Positions 1-8,200 of a stretch of DNA of 24,290 bases are shown piece by piece (position 1 is the stretch's first letter; every line of letters begins with the position of its first letter). Source of the stretch: Planctomycetota bacterium (GTDB taxonomy: Bacteria; Planctomycetota; SZUA-567; H5-PLA8; CALKMO01); the NCBI GenBank assembly GCA_026417845.1, contig JAOACM010000004.1, positions 1 through 24,290 on the forward strand, written 5' to 3'. The notes below the pieces were generated by a model. It saw nothing but the letters and a program-made list of their open reading frames with translations, was not told the origin of the DNA and did no database searches. A program made the position numbers and the translations under genes.

Positions 1-46
1 ATGGACGGTCGCGGAGAAGGCGCGCAGGCTTGTCTCCGGTGGTCTC

Positions 47-134
47 TTAGAGCCCGTCCCAAAACTCCTCCGGTGCCCAGCTTCCCGTAGCGTGCCACGA
101 GATGCCGGCCGGAGGTTTTTGGACAGGCATTTAA
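47..134. repeat. MITE-like palindromic repeat, copy A
   Basis: An 88-bp imperfect palindrome. The left arm begins TTAGAGCCCGTCCCAAAACT and the right arm ends GTTTTTGGACAGGCATTTAA. The reverse complement of the right arm (TTAAATGCCTGTCCAAAAAC) matches the left arm closely. The same arms recur at 2745-2829, 4822-4910 and 23989-24079. TTAA or TAA at the outer edges suggests a target-site duplication like those of some IS5-group elements, so a non-autonomous mobile element is my reading; a REP-type structural repeat is the alternative. It lies between an unseen upstream gene and the TPR gene. Confidence 0.75.
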
Positions 135-379
135 AAGCGCTGGGGCAAAAATCGCGAGAAATGCCGCCTGGCGGATGCGGGGTCCTGTCTGAATAGCTGG
201 GGTAAGACCCATTCTGCCAGCGTAAATCTCCATTTCGTCCGGGGAGAACGCAACCGGTTCCGCGGAGGGAAAGTCATGCGCTGGGGAAAGTTATGGTAGT
301 GCGGTAACCGCGCGAGGCGTCATAATAGAGGAAGGACAGTAAAGTGCGTAGCGGACTGATTTTTTGGAGGCAAGCAGCG
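135..379. other. Intergenic region upstream of the pseudopilus locus
   Basis: No gene is supported here. The stretch should hold the promoter of the pseudopilus locus, but I see no convincing -35/-10 pair. CATAAT at 321-326 resembles a -10 but has no matching -35 at 16-18 bp. A purine-rich GAGGAAGG at 328-335 could serve an alternative GTG start at 344 for the next gene. Confidence 0.4.
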
Positions 380-2605
380 ATGCGGATCTCCGTTGTGCCG
401 TTGCTTCCGGCCGCGCCACTGACCGCGGCTCTGCTTTGTGTCGCGGCAGTGGGTGGCGAGGACGATATCCTGATTGACGAGAAGGTTGCGGAACACCTGT
501 TCGTCATCCGGCGAAACGACAGGGTGATACTGAAGGATACGGGACGCGTCATCGAGGGGAAGATACTCTCCGAGAGCGAGGAAAACATCCGCATCCGCAC
601 GACCACGAACGCCGTGGCTTCCTACGACAGGAAAATGGTGGAAAGGATCGAGCGGGCGAGCTCCGTGGATGACGAGCTGAAACGCCTCTCGGCCGAGTGC
701 AGCGGCCGGCCGGACAGGGTTCTGAGGGTGGCCGTGGAGGCCGTGCAGAGGTTCAGGAAGGTGGATGAGGCGATAGCGCTTCTGGATGCCGAGTCGAAGA
801 GATCGGCCGACGTCCGGCTGCCGGTCTACATGTGCATGCTGTATCTGAGGCAGGGGAAGGCAAAGGAAGCGGACGATGTCGCCGACCGGGTACTGAAAAT
901 GGCGCCCGGCCGGGCGGTGGGCCACCTGCTCAAAGGACAGGCCCTGTCGGCACTTGGGAGGGCGGAGGAGGCGGAGAGAGAACTGGCCAGGGCCCAGCAG
1001 ATCGCTCCCGGCGACGATCGGATACTGGTGGCGCGCGCCGAGGCTATGATGCGGATCGGCAAGCTGGAGGAGGCGAGGAAGCTCTTTGCCGACACCATCG
1101 GGCGCAACCCGCGACTGGCGGCAGGACACCTGGGGATGGGATTGGTTCATCTGAGGGCCGGGGAGCTTCCCGACGCGGAGAAGAGCTTCGCGCAGGCCCG
1201 CGACCTCGCGGAAAAGGATCCGCGCCCGCACTGCGGGCTGGCGGCGGTCTACATCCTGCAGGGACGATATGACGACGCTTTCAAGGCCGCCAACGACGGG
1301 CTGATCGCGGACAACAATTCCGGGACCGCTTATGCTCTCCAGGGACTGGCCCAGCTCTATAAGGGCAACACTGATGACGCGAAGATGAGATTGAACGAAG
1401 CGATCCTTCGCGATCCGTCGAACGCGCGGGTGCAGGTCGCCCTGGGGCTGCTGGCCGGCAAGGGAGATACAGCCGCCGAGGCGGCGGCGATGGAAAAGGC
1501 GGCGCGTCTGGACCCTGGCGACGACTGGATTCTTTATCTTATCGGCCAGCGCAAGTTTGCGGAAGGCCGGTATGAGGAGGCTCTGGGGCTGTTCCGGTCC
1601 GCGTCGAAGCTCAGCCCCGATTCCGCTACAGTCATGGGCGCCGTAGGCGCAACCTGCCTGAAACTGAAGAGGTACGGCGAGGCGGAGGCGGCCTACATGG
1701 CGGCCCGGAAGCTGGAGCCGTCCTGCGCCGACCATCTGAGCGGCCTCGGGCTGGCTCACATAGGCCGGAGGCAGTTCGATATCGCGGCGCGGGAGCTGCG
1801 GCAGGCCCTGGAAATGGATTCGGCCAACGTCGCCGCCCTCCTCGGACTCGGGTATCTGGCCAACTTCGAAAAGCAGAAGCGCCAGGCTGTCGAGCACTTC
1901 TCCAGGGCGCTGGCCCTGAAGGGCGATTGCACATACGCCGTCGGGGCGCTGCGCAAGATATACGCCCAGGACAGACTGGAACTCGATTACGCCGGCTTTG
2001 AGGATTCCATACCCGCCACGTGGCTGACGCGGACCGGTTTCGGAGTCAAGGTGGAGGCGGAGAAGGGCATGGCGCGCTTCAGCGGGACGCAGAGCGGCGC
2101 CGCGAACAACATGACGAAGCTCTACCGGTTGATCCAGACCGACAGGTTCGTGAGCGTACAGGCGGACATTGAGGTTCCCGCGACGACGAACTACGCGGCC
2201 GGGCTTTATATGGCGCCCTCAGGCCGGGGCGCTCACAGGTTCGGCATAGAGCTCGGCAAGACCGAAACCGGCAGGCTGGCCTACCAGATCCGCGACCTGC
2301 AGACGGTCATGACCGAGCCCAGCCCGATAGGCGAGTGGCCGAAGGACGGGAGGGTGCGGCTGGGGCTGGAGGTGCACCGCGCGCAGGGAGAAGGCGACAA
2401 ATCGCAGGCGGAACTGCGCATATACGCCGTCGGCAGGTGCTGCGCCGCCAGCCCGCTGGTGATCCACAAGCTTGCTGAGATCGAGGTCGGCTTCTTCGTC
2501 CGGGCCCCGATGAAAGAAAACGTGGATGTCGGCGTGGACAACGTGGCCATATTGACCAGGCAGATCGAAGGGGGCGGAGCGGCAACGGAGGGAGTAAAGC
2601 CATGA
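380..2605 (+). CDS. Secreted TPR-repeat protein with C-terminal beta-sandwich-like region
   Basis: Predicted 741-aa exported protein. I chose ATG 380 because TGGAGG (365-370) sits 9 nt upstream and the product then opens with a clean signal peptide (MRISVVPLLPAAPLTAALLC, then VAAVGG). A GTG at 344 would add 12 residues. Residues about 40-90 form a small SH3-like segment with VILKDTGRVIEGKIL. Residues about 110-525 hold ten or more TPR units with the usual G-x-x-x-x-A and A-P-x-D/N-P spacing (e.g. ALGRAEEAERELARAQQIAP). Residues about 540-735 look like a jelly-roll or concanavalin-like domain. The stop overlaps the next start (ATGA), so the two genes are probably translationally coupled. A periplasmic scaffold or assembly role for the pseudopilus is inferred from position only; the exact function is unknown. 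Confidence 0.85.
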   Translation: MRISVVPLLPAAPLTAALLCVAAVGGEDDILIDEKVAEHLFVIRRNDRVILKDTGRVIEGKILSESEENIRIRTTTNAVASYDRKMVERIERASSVDDELKRLSAECSGRPDRVLRVAVEAVQRFRKVDEAIALLDAESKRSADVRLPVYMCMLYLRQGKAKEADDVADRVLKMAPGRAVGHLLKGQALSALGRAEEAERELARAQQIAPGDDRILVARAEAMMRIGKLEEARKLFADTIGRNPRLAAGHLGMGLVHLRAGELPDAEKSFAQARDLAEKDPRPHCGLAAVYILQGRYDDAFKAANDGLIADNNSGTAYALQGLAQLYKGNTDDAKMRLNEAILRDPSNARVQVALGLLAGKGDTAAEAAAMEKAARLDPGDDWILYLIGQRKFAEGRYEEALGLFRSASKLSPDSATVMGAVGATCLKLKRYGEAEAAYMAARKLEPSCADHLSGLGLAHIGRRQFDIAARELRQALEMDSANVAALLGLGYLANFEKQKRQAVEHFSRALALKGDCTYAVGALRKIYAQDRLELDYAGFEDSIPATWLTRTGFGVKVEAEKGMARFSGTQSGAANNMTKLYRLIQTDRFVSVQADIEVPATTNYAAGLYMAPSGRGAHRFGIELGKTETGRLAYQIRDLQTVMTEPSPIGEWPKDGRVRLGLEVHRAQGEGDKSQAELRIYAVGRCCAASPLVIHKLAEIEVGFFVRAPMKENVDVGVDNVAILTRQIEGGGAATEGVKP

Positions 2606-3360
2606 GTCTGCCGGGCAAACCGCATCGCGCATCTGCGGGGCGTATCCGGCCCGCGGATGCGGCCGGGCTGGTCGGGAAGTGCGCGGCAGTATGGATCGGT
2701 TCCTGCCGCGGGATTCCGGAGCATGCTGCTTTGTGTATGGGCGAAGAACCTGTCCGAAAACCTCCGACCGTATCTGGCGGCCCGCCGCGAAAACCCTGGC
2801 TGCCACGGAAGTTCTTCGACAGGCTCGAAGCGGAGCATGAGGCGCGAGGGACATGTAGCGCCACCGCGACATCGAGACCTGCGGCGCGCGGGTTCACCCT
2901 GGTGGAGATGCTTGTCGTCATAGCGATCATCACCATCCTGGCCGGACTCGTGCTGGCGGGCGTCACGGCCGCCCGCCGTCACGCGAAGGAGAAGGCGGCG
3001 GAGAGCACCATAAAGCGGATAGAGCTGGCGGCAACCAGATACGAGACCGATTTCGGCGATTATCCCGACAGCGGCGGCATGGACGGCGTGGCGGGCTGCG
3101 AGAACCTGCTGGAAGCGCTCAAGTCCACGGCGAAGTCGGGGCCGTATATAGAGGGGAACGAATTCAGAGAGACCGATTCGAACAGGAACGGGCGGCCCGA
3201 GATCGCGGACGAATGGGGCAGGCCATTCAGATATGTGCATCACAAGTATTACAAGGTCGCGCCGAACAAGCGGACTTACCGGCTGTTCTCCGTGGGCGCC
3301 GACGGCAAGGAAGATACGGATGACGATATACGGAACTGGGATCCCCGCAAGCCGGAGTAG
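2602..3360 (+). CDS. GspG-like major pseudopilin with an unusually long leader
   Basis: Prepilin-like protein of the T2SS GspG type. The class III cleavage site and N-helix are at residues 97-118 (G|FTLVEMLVVIAIITILAGL, with Glu at +5). The C-terminal half ends with the GspG signature: DEWGRPFRY, then YRLFSVGADGKEDTDDDIRNW-like residues, the loop that binds calcium in known GspG proteins. Start ATG 2602 has a strong GGAGGGAG (2587-2594) 7 nt upstream and overlaps the TPR stop, but this gives a 97-residue leader, far longer than the usual 5-30. The leader encodes repeat copy B (2745-2829) in frame. An alternative in-frame ATG at 2737 would leave 52 leader residues. The fold assignment is firm; the start is not. 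Confidence 0.88.
   Translation: MSLPGKPHRASAGRIRPADAAGLVGKCAAVWIGSCRGIPEHAALCMGEEPVRKPPTVSGGPPRKPWLPRKFFDRLEAEHEARGTCSATATSRPAARGFTLVEMLVVIAIITILAGLVLAGVTAARRHAKEKAAESTIKRIELAATRYETDFGDYPDSGGMDGVAGCENLLEALKSTAKSGPYIEGNEFRETDSNRNGRPEIADEWGRPFRYVHHKYYKVAPNKRTYRLFSVGADGKEDTDDDIRNWDPRKPE
2745..2829. repeat. MITE-like palindromic repeat, copy B, inside a coding leader
   Basis: Arms are GAACCTGTCCGAAAACCTCC on the left and GGAAGTTCTTCGACAGGCTC on the right, mutually near-complementary. Positions 2787-2824 align with 24036-24072 of copy D at about 29 of 38 columns, including a shared interior GCCACGGA/ACCACGGA block, so the two share ancestry and not just arm sequence. It is read through without a stop in the GspG-like frame. 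Confidence 0.7.
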
Positions 3361-3630
3361 GAGAACGGGGGCGGATGCGCAATCTGTGGTCTCCGTCCGC
3401 TCCAATAATGATGGTTCGATGATTGCCTGCCGGCCTGTGGTAGCATCCGGGGCCCACTTCGCCCGCCTCTCTCGCCTGTTGGCGGGGAGGCAGGAGGCAG
3501 GGGTGCGATTCGCGTCAGATTGTGGAAGTCTGGCGTACCATATGCTGCCGCGGCAGCTACCACAGTCTGGTAATGCATCCGGGCGGGCATCCCGGTCGGC
3601 GATGGCGCGGCGGGGGAGCAGGGAGAGGCG
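3361..3630. other. Spacer between G- and H-like pseudopilin genes with inverted repeats
   Basis: 270 bp with no supported gene. CTGTGGTAGC at 3435-3444 is the exact reverse complement of GCTACCACAG at 3556-3565. A shorter hairpin pairs AGATTGTGG (about 3522) with CCACAGTCT (3561-3569), one mismatch. GCTACCACAG leads into GTCTGGTAATGCATCC, and a similar block (TACCACAGACGGGTAACGCATCC-like) recurs at about 20706-20728. Possible roles are transcript processing or attenuation between pseudopilin genes; none is shown. Confidence 0.4.
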
Positions 3631-4824
3631 ATGGGAGAATGGCCCATGACATGCGGGCGCGTCTCAGGCAAAGACGACGGGTTCACGCTCGTCGAGATGC
3701 TCATGGTTATGGCCATCGCCGCGCTGCTCATGGCCCTGGGAGTAGGCGCCTACCGGCGTTACGCGAAGGCGGCGGCCGACGAGGCGGAATTCGGCGCGCT
3801 GGACCTGCTGATCCGGAAGGCCCGCAACACCGCCCTGCTGGAAGGGACGGGGGCATACGTGCTGTTCGAGTCCGGGGGCGGGGAGGCGCGGGCCCGGGCC
3901 TGGGGATACAGGCTGGTCGGCATGTGGAGCTTTGAGGACGGGCGGGGCAGCGGCGCCTTCGGTCTGAACGCCTCCATACGGGGAAAGGCCGTAATCGTCC
4001 CGGGGCGGATCGGGAACTGCCTCGACTGCACCGGAGGCGGCTACGCGGACACGGGGAGGAGCGAGGAATTTTCGGGCGAGGACGGAATGTTCCTCGAGGC
4101 CTGCGTGATGCCGCAGCATACGGCATGCGATCAGACGATCATCGGGAAAGGGAACGAATACTCGCTGACCATGCTGCGGGGCGGGATACTGGCCGGGAGG
4201 GCCGGCGGGGCGAGGATCGAAGGGACGCGGTTCAGGCTTTCGCCGAGGACATGGTACAAGGTCGGATTCCGCTTCGACGAGAGGTGGATGGCCCTGATAG
4301 TTGACGGGGCGGTGATCGCGTGGGAGAAGGGAACGAAGGTAAAGCCATCCGGCGATACCCTGACCATAGGCAGCCCTGATTCGCCCTTTTACGGGCGGAT
4401 AGACGAGGTTCGCGTCTTCGCCGTCATGGCCGGGGAGGAGTGGAAGGCCGACGGCGGCGCCAGGCTGGTCCACACGGCCGGCGCATGGTCCGGCATCCAT
4501 TTCGGGCCCGACGGCGGGCTCGACTCGCGATGTCACGCCTCCTCCATAGGTGTGTCTCTGATAAAGAAGGGCAAGAAACGGTCGCTGACCGTCGAAACTA
4601 CCGGTCTTGTCTCCGTCCGCCCGGTCGAGGAGGCGCCGCCGATGCCGCCCGAGGAAAAACAAGCGTCCGGGGTCGCCGGGAAGGGGGTGGGCGGTGCGGG
4701 CGGGGCGGGTGTTGCCGGGGGCTCGAGCGGCACGCCGGGTGCGAAAGGACCTCCGAAACCGCCGGCCGGACTTCCCGCGCAGCCGGGAGACAAAAAATTG
4801 CTCTCGGAGGAGGCAGAGGAGTAA
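3631..4824 (+). CDS. GspH-like minor pseudopilin with inserted LamG-like domain
   Basis: 397-aa prepilin-like protein. Start ATG 3631 follows GGGAGAGG; ATG 3646 is an alternative. Cleavage is after Gly17 (DDG|FTLVEMLMVMAIAALLMAL) with Glu at +5. Residues about 50-90 resemble the GspH helix and first strand (DLLIRKARNTALLEGTGAYV). A LamG/concanavalin-like domain then occupies about 96-263, from MWSFEDGRG through IGKGNEYSLT and WYKVGFRFDERWMALIVDG to the closing GRIDEVRVFA. The GspH-type C-terminus resumes at about 285-330 (WSGIHFGPDGGLDS). A Gly/Pro/Ala-rich tail (331-397) ends acidic. The domain therefore appears inserted inside the pseudopilin fold rather than appended. The stop TAA is the first TAA of repeat copy C. 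Confidence 0.85.
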   Translation: MGEWPMTCGRVSGKDDGFTLVEMLMVMAIAALLMALGVGAYRRYAKAAADEAEFGALDLLIRKARNTALLEGTGAYVLFESGGGEARARAWGYRLVGMWSFEDGRGSGAFGLNASIRGKAVIVPGRIGNCLDCTGGGYADTGRSEEFSGEDGMFLEACVMPQHTACDQTIIGKGNEYSLTMLRGGILAGRAGGARIEGTRFRLSPRTWYKVGFRFDERWMALIVDGAVIAWEKGTKVKPSGDTLTIGSPDSPFYGRIDEVRVFAVMAGEEWKADGGARLVHTAGAWSGIHFGPDGGLDSRCHASSIGVSLIKKGKKRSLTVETTGLVSVRPVEEAPPMPPEEKQASGVAGKGVGGAGGAGVAGGSSGTPGAKGPPKPPAGLPAQPGDKKLLSEEAEE

Positions 4825-4910
4825 GAGCCTATTCGAAAAACCTCCGGCGCGCAGCTTATGCGCTCAGCGAGTCCCACCGTCCGGAGGGAAGTTTTTGGAT
4901 GGGCACTAAG
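4822..4910. repeat. MITE-like palindromic repeat, copy C, at a stop codon
   Basis: Arms are TAAGAGCCTATTCGAAAAAC on the left and GAAGTTTTTGGATGGGCACT on the right, followed by AAG. TAA flanks both ends (4822-4824 and 4907-4909). The left TAA is the termination codon of the H-like gene. The transcript would form a hairpin directly after that gene and might attenuate or protect the mRNA. Confidence 0.72.
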
Positions 4911-5204
4911 CTTTCTCCCCGGGCAGTCTTCCGGCGGCGACCCGCGCAGGAGCGGCAGGCGTGGCCGCGAGCGCGATGTTAGGGCGGGCGCGGAACCGGC
5001 ACGCGATTGGGAGCGGCAGCCCCCGAACCTGTCCGTCCGGTCGGCCCGGAGGTTGTTGCGGCAGGGACGGAGCGGAACTCCGGGCGGGATCATAAATAAA
5101 TCGTCCGGCCGGGCTGGGAAGGAAGCCTTCGCGCAAGCGGCCTCTGCCTGCGGTGCGGCATGGCGCGGGGGCGCGCACGGATGACCGGCGCGGGAGACGA
5201 TGCC
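4911..5204. other. Non-coding spacer before the K-like gene
   Basis: About 290 bp of GC-rich sequence after repeat copy C. I see no gene, and no promoter with paired -35/-10 boxes. The short AT-rich patch CATAAATAAATC at 5091-5102 is the only compositional break. GGGAGA at 5192-5197 is the likely ribosome binding site of the K-like gene. Confidence 0.35.
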
Positions 5205-8200
5205 ATGAATCTGTCGCATTGCCAGATAAAGCCGCCGAATGATCGCAAGGGAGTGGCGATCCTCATGGTGGTGGCCATACTGGCCGGGCTGCTCGCACTG
5301 GCCGCCCCCTTCGCGCTCTCAATGGCGCTGTACTCCAGGGTTTCGCGCGGACACATGGAATCGGCCCGGTCGCGGCTGGCGGCGGAAGGGGCGATAAGCT
5401 ACGCGGTTTCAGAGCTGCACAAGACCATAGATGTAAACGAGCGCCACGGGATGCAGCCGCCGCCGTGGAACACTCCCGACTGGGATACGGTGGAGGAGTT
5501 CCGGATAAACCTGGCGCGGCTGGCAGGGGTACCCCGCATCCAGGCGCTGGGTATCCGCTTCGACGATCCGAAGGATCTCCAGTGGTCCGTCCGCGTGGAG
5601 GACGAGCAGGGCAAGATAAACGTCCATACGGCCCCCCCTCCGCTCATTGGAAACCTGCTCGGCTCGGCTGTCCTGATCGCCGATTACGAACCCGGGGCGG
5701 AGACGCTCGAGGTGGAGGATGCCGAAGTCTTCAGGCACGACGGGGATCCCCAGACCTGGGACGGGTTCGTGCGGGTGGGGAGGGAAACGGCAGCCTACCG
5801 CCACGCGGCGGGCCGCACGCTGACGATCGCGCCTGGCCAGCTGACGCGCCGCCATCCGGGCGGAGACCTGGTGTACGATGCCCGCGCGGACGCGATAGCC
5901 GACTACAAGTTCGTCCAAGGGCGCACGACCTTCCGGCCGTTCCGCTCAATATACGAGATCAAGGCCGTCTCGGATAAGGACGGATCCCTGTCGCTGCGGG
6001 CCGACGAGTTCGCCAGGATCGAGCGGCTGATAACGGTTTACTCGCTGAGGGATCGCGGTCCTCAGTGGGGCAGGCAGGAACGGGTCCTTAGCGCGGTGCA
6101 GGACGACCGGCGTCAGTTCATTATCGAGGATGCGACCGGCTTCGGCCCGGGATCGGTGGTCAGGTTCGTCAAGGACGGGAAGGTGCTGACCTTCGGGCGG
6201 ATCGAAGAGGTCATCGCTTCGCCCCCGGTGTCCGGGAGACGTTCGTTCATACGCCTGGATCGCGAAGTAGGCGTATCGGCCGGCGGAGGGACGAGGGGCC
6301 AGGGGCAGAGGGATGACGTTTTCGTCGAGCCGGAGATAAGGCATCCGGTGAACGTAAACACGGCGCCGGTCGAGGTCCTGGCGGCGGTGTTCACCGGGGT
6401 GGCCCTGAGGGGCAACGTGAATGCGGTAAGCCGGCGCAACGCTCTGAACTTGGCCGTCTGGCTGGTCAACTCGCGACCGGTAATACGCGGACCGGAAGAC
6501 CTGGAACAGATACTGCGCGCCGCATGCTCGGCGAACATCATAGAGACGCACGAGCGGGACGCGCTGATAGCCAACGCGAGCGAAGCCGGGACATGGAAGC
6601 TGCGGCTTTCCACCACCACGTTCTGCTACAAGTCGCTGGGGTCCTTTACGGTGGAAGGGGCGGGAACCGTCAAAACTCCGGCAGGCACCCGCGTCGCGCA
6701 GACCACGCTCCGCCACATCGTGACCCTCCCGCAACCTTCACCCGGCGACTTCCTGCTCAGGAGCCAGAAGGATTTCCTGCGCTTCATGGAACGCCCCGCC
6801 TCACACAGGGTGACCAGCTTTCCGCGTCCCCTGTTCTCGCCCCAGGCGCAGCCGGACGAATCGGTCAAGGACGGCATCGGCGATGTGAGGCTCGATACCG
6901 GACGGGTCTACGACAAGACTCCGCATACCACATGGGTGGAGCATTTCGAACGGCAGGAGCCGGGCATCCGTCCCGACGGACTCGACCTGCGCAGGGCAGG
7001 CCCGCCTCGGATAACCGCCGACAAGGTCCTCAGATACGATTCGAACGGGTTCCTGCAGCCGACGGCTCTGGAGTTTTGGATAAAGCCGATCGGCTGGGGT
7101 TCGTGCGAAATATTCTCGGTTGGCGACGGCACAGAGAGGAACAGGGCCTCGGTCTACTATGACGGGAAGGAGAAGGAGTTCGTAGTGGAGGTGGCCGACA
7201 GGACCATGGAGGGTCGGGTGGCGGCGCTGCGATTCCCCTGGGCGGTCCAGAACAACGACTGGCTCCACGTGGCCGTATCATTCAGGGGATGCGGTTTTCA
7301 GGGGCAGGAGATACGGATAGATGGGCAGTTCGAGGGCGAGAAGGAAATGCGCTTTACGCCCGGATCCAGGCTGGCGGCGGCGATAGATGCCGAGGCGACG
7401 ACGATCGAGGTGGAGGACGCGACAGACTTTCCGAATTCCGGCGCGGTGCGGATAGAACAGGAAATAATCGAGTACGACAGAAAGGCAGGCAACTCCCTGA
7501 ACGTTGTAAACCGCGGCGCGCGCTACTCGTACGCCGCGCCGCACGCCGAGGGGGCATTCGTAGAGATATACGGCTATGTCAACGGGCTGGCTGAAGACCT
7601 GACGCCCGGGGGAGCGAAGCTCGAGGACGATGTTGACCGGAACATGACGTGCAGGATCAACAAGCCGCGCGATCCGAACAAGCCCAACGACCAGGGGGGC
7701 ATAAAGGCGACCGATACGGTCATCCCGGTGGATGACGCGACCAGGATGCCGAAATCGGGGTTCATCAATATCGGCGGGGAGCTCTGCTATTATAAGGACC
7801 GGTCGGCGACGGAGCTGCGGGGGGTCGAGCGTGGGGTTGACGGGACCACGCCGCGTGATCACGGGGACCGGACCGGCATAAGCTGCATATCGCTGATGGC
7901 ATCCCAGGCGACCGGCTACAAGCCGGTATCCGGCGGCGGTCGCGGCGGCATAGTCCAGATAGACGGGTCCGGGGACGACACGCAGGTCGAGTGGATCGAA
8001 TATGGCCGGATAGTCTCGAGGGACGGGAAGCACTACTTTCTGGCCCCATACAGCGTCAGACCCGTGCCGGGCAACCCGGGAGTAATGGTGATATGGGTAG
8101 GCGGCTTCAGGGGCGTATACTCGACGCCCGTCCTGTCCCACGATAAAGGCGCCAAGCTCATACCCGTGGTGCGCGTCCAGGGACCGCAGTGCGGGCACCA

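Noticed and set aside
2..194. Possible tail of an upstream gene in the second frame (beginning WTVAEKARRLVSGG), reading through repeat copy A to a TAG at 192-194.
   Set aside because: Only about 15 codons precede the repeat, too little to recognise a family. Another frame ends at TAG 48-50, at the repeat edge, so the true upstream end cannot be decided.
320..1897. Long minus-strand open frame opposite the TPR gene; similar ones lie opposite the K-like gene, the GH38-like gene and the DUF4013 gene.
   Set aside because: They are antisense shadows with Arg/Pro/His-rich composition and no ribosome sites, while the plus strand has clear domains.
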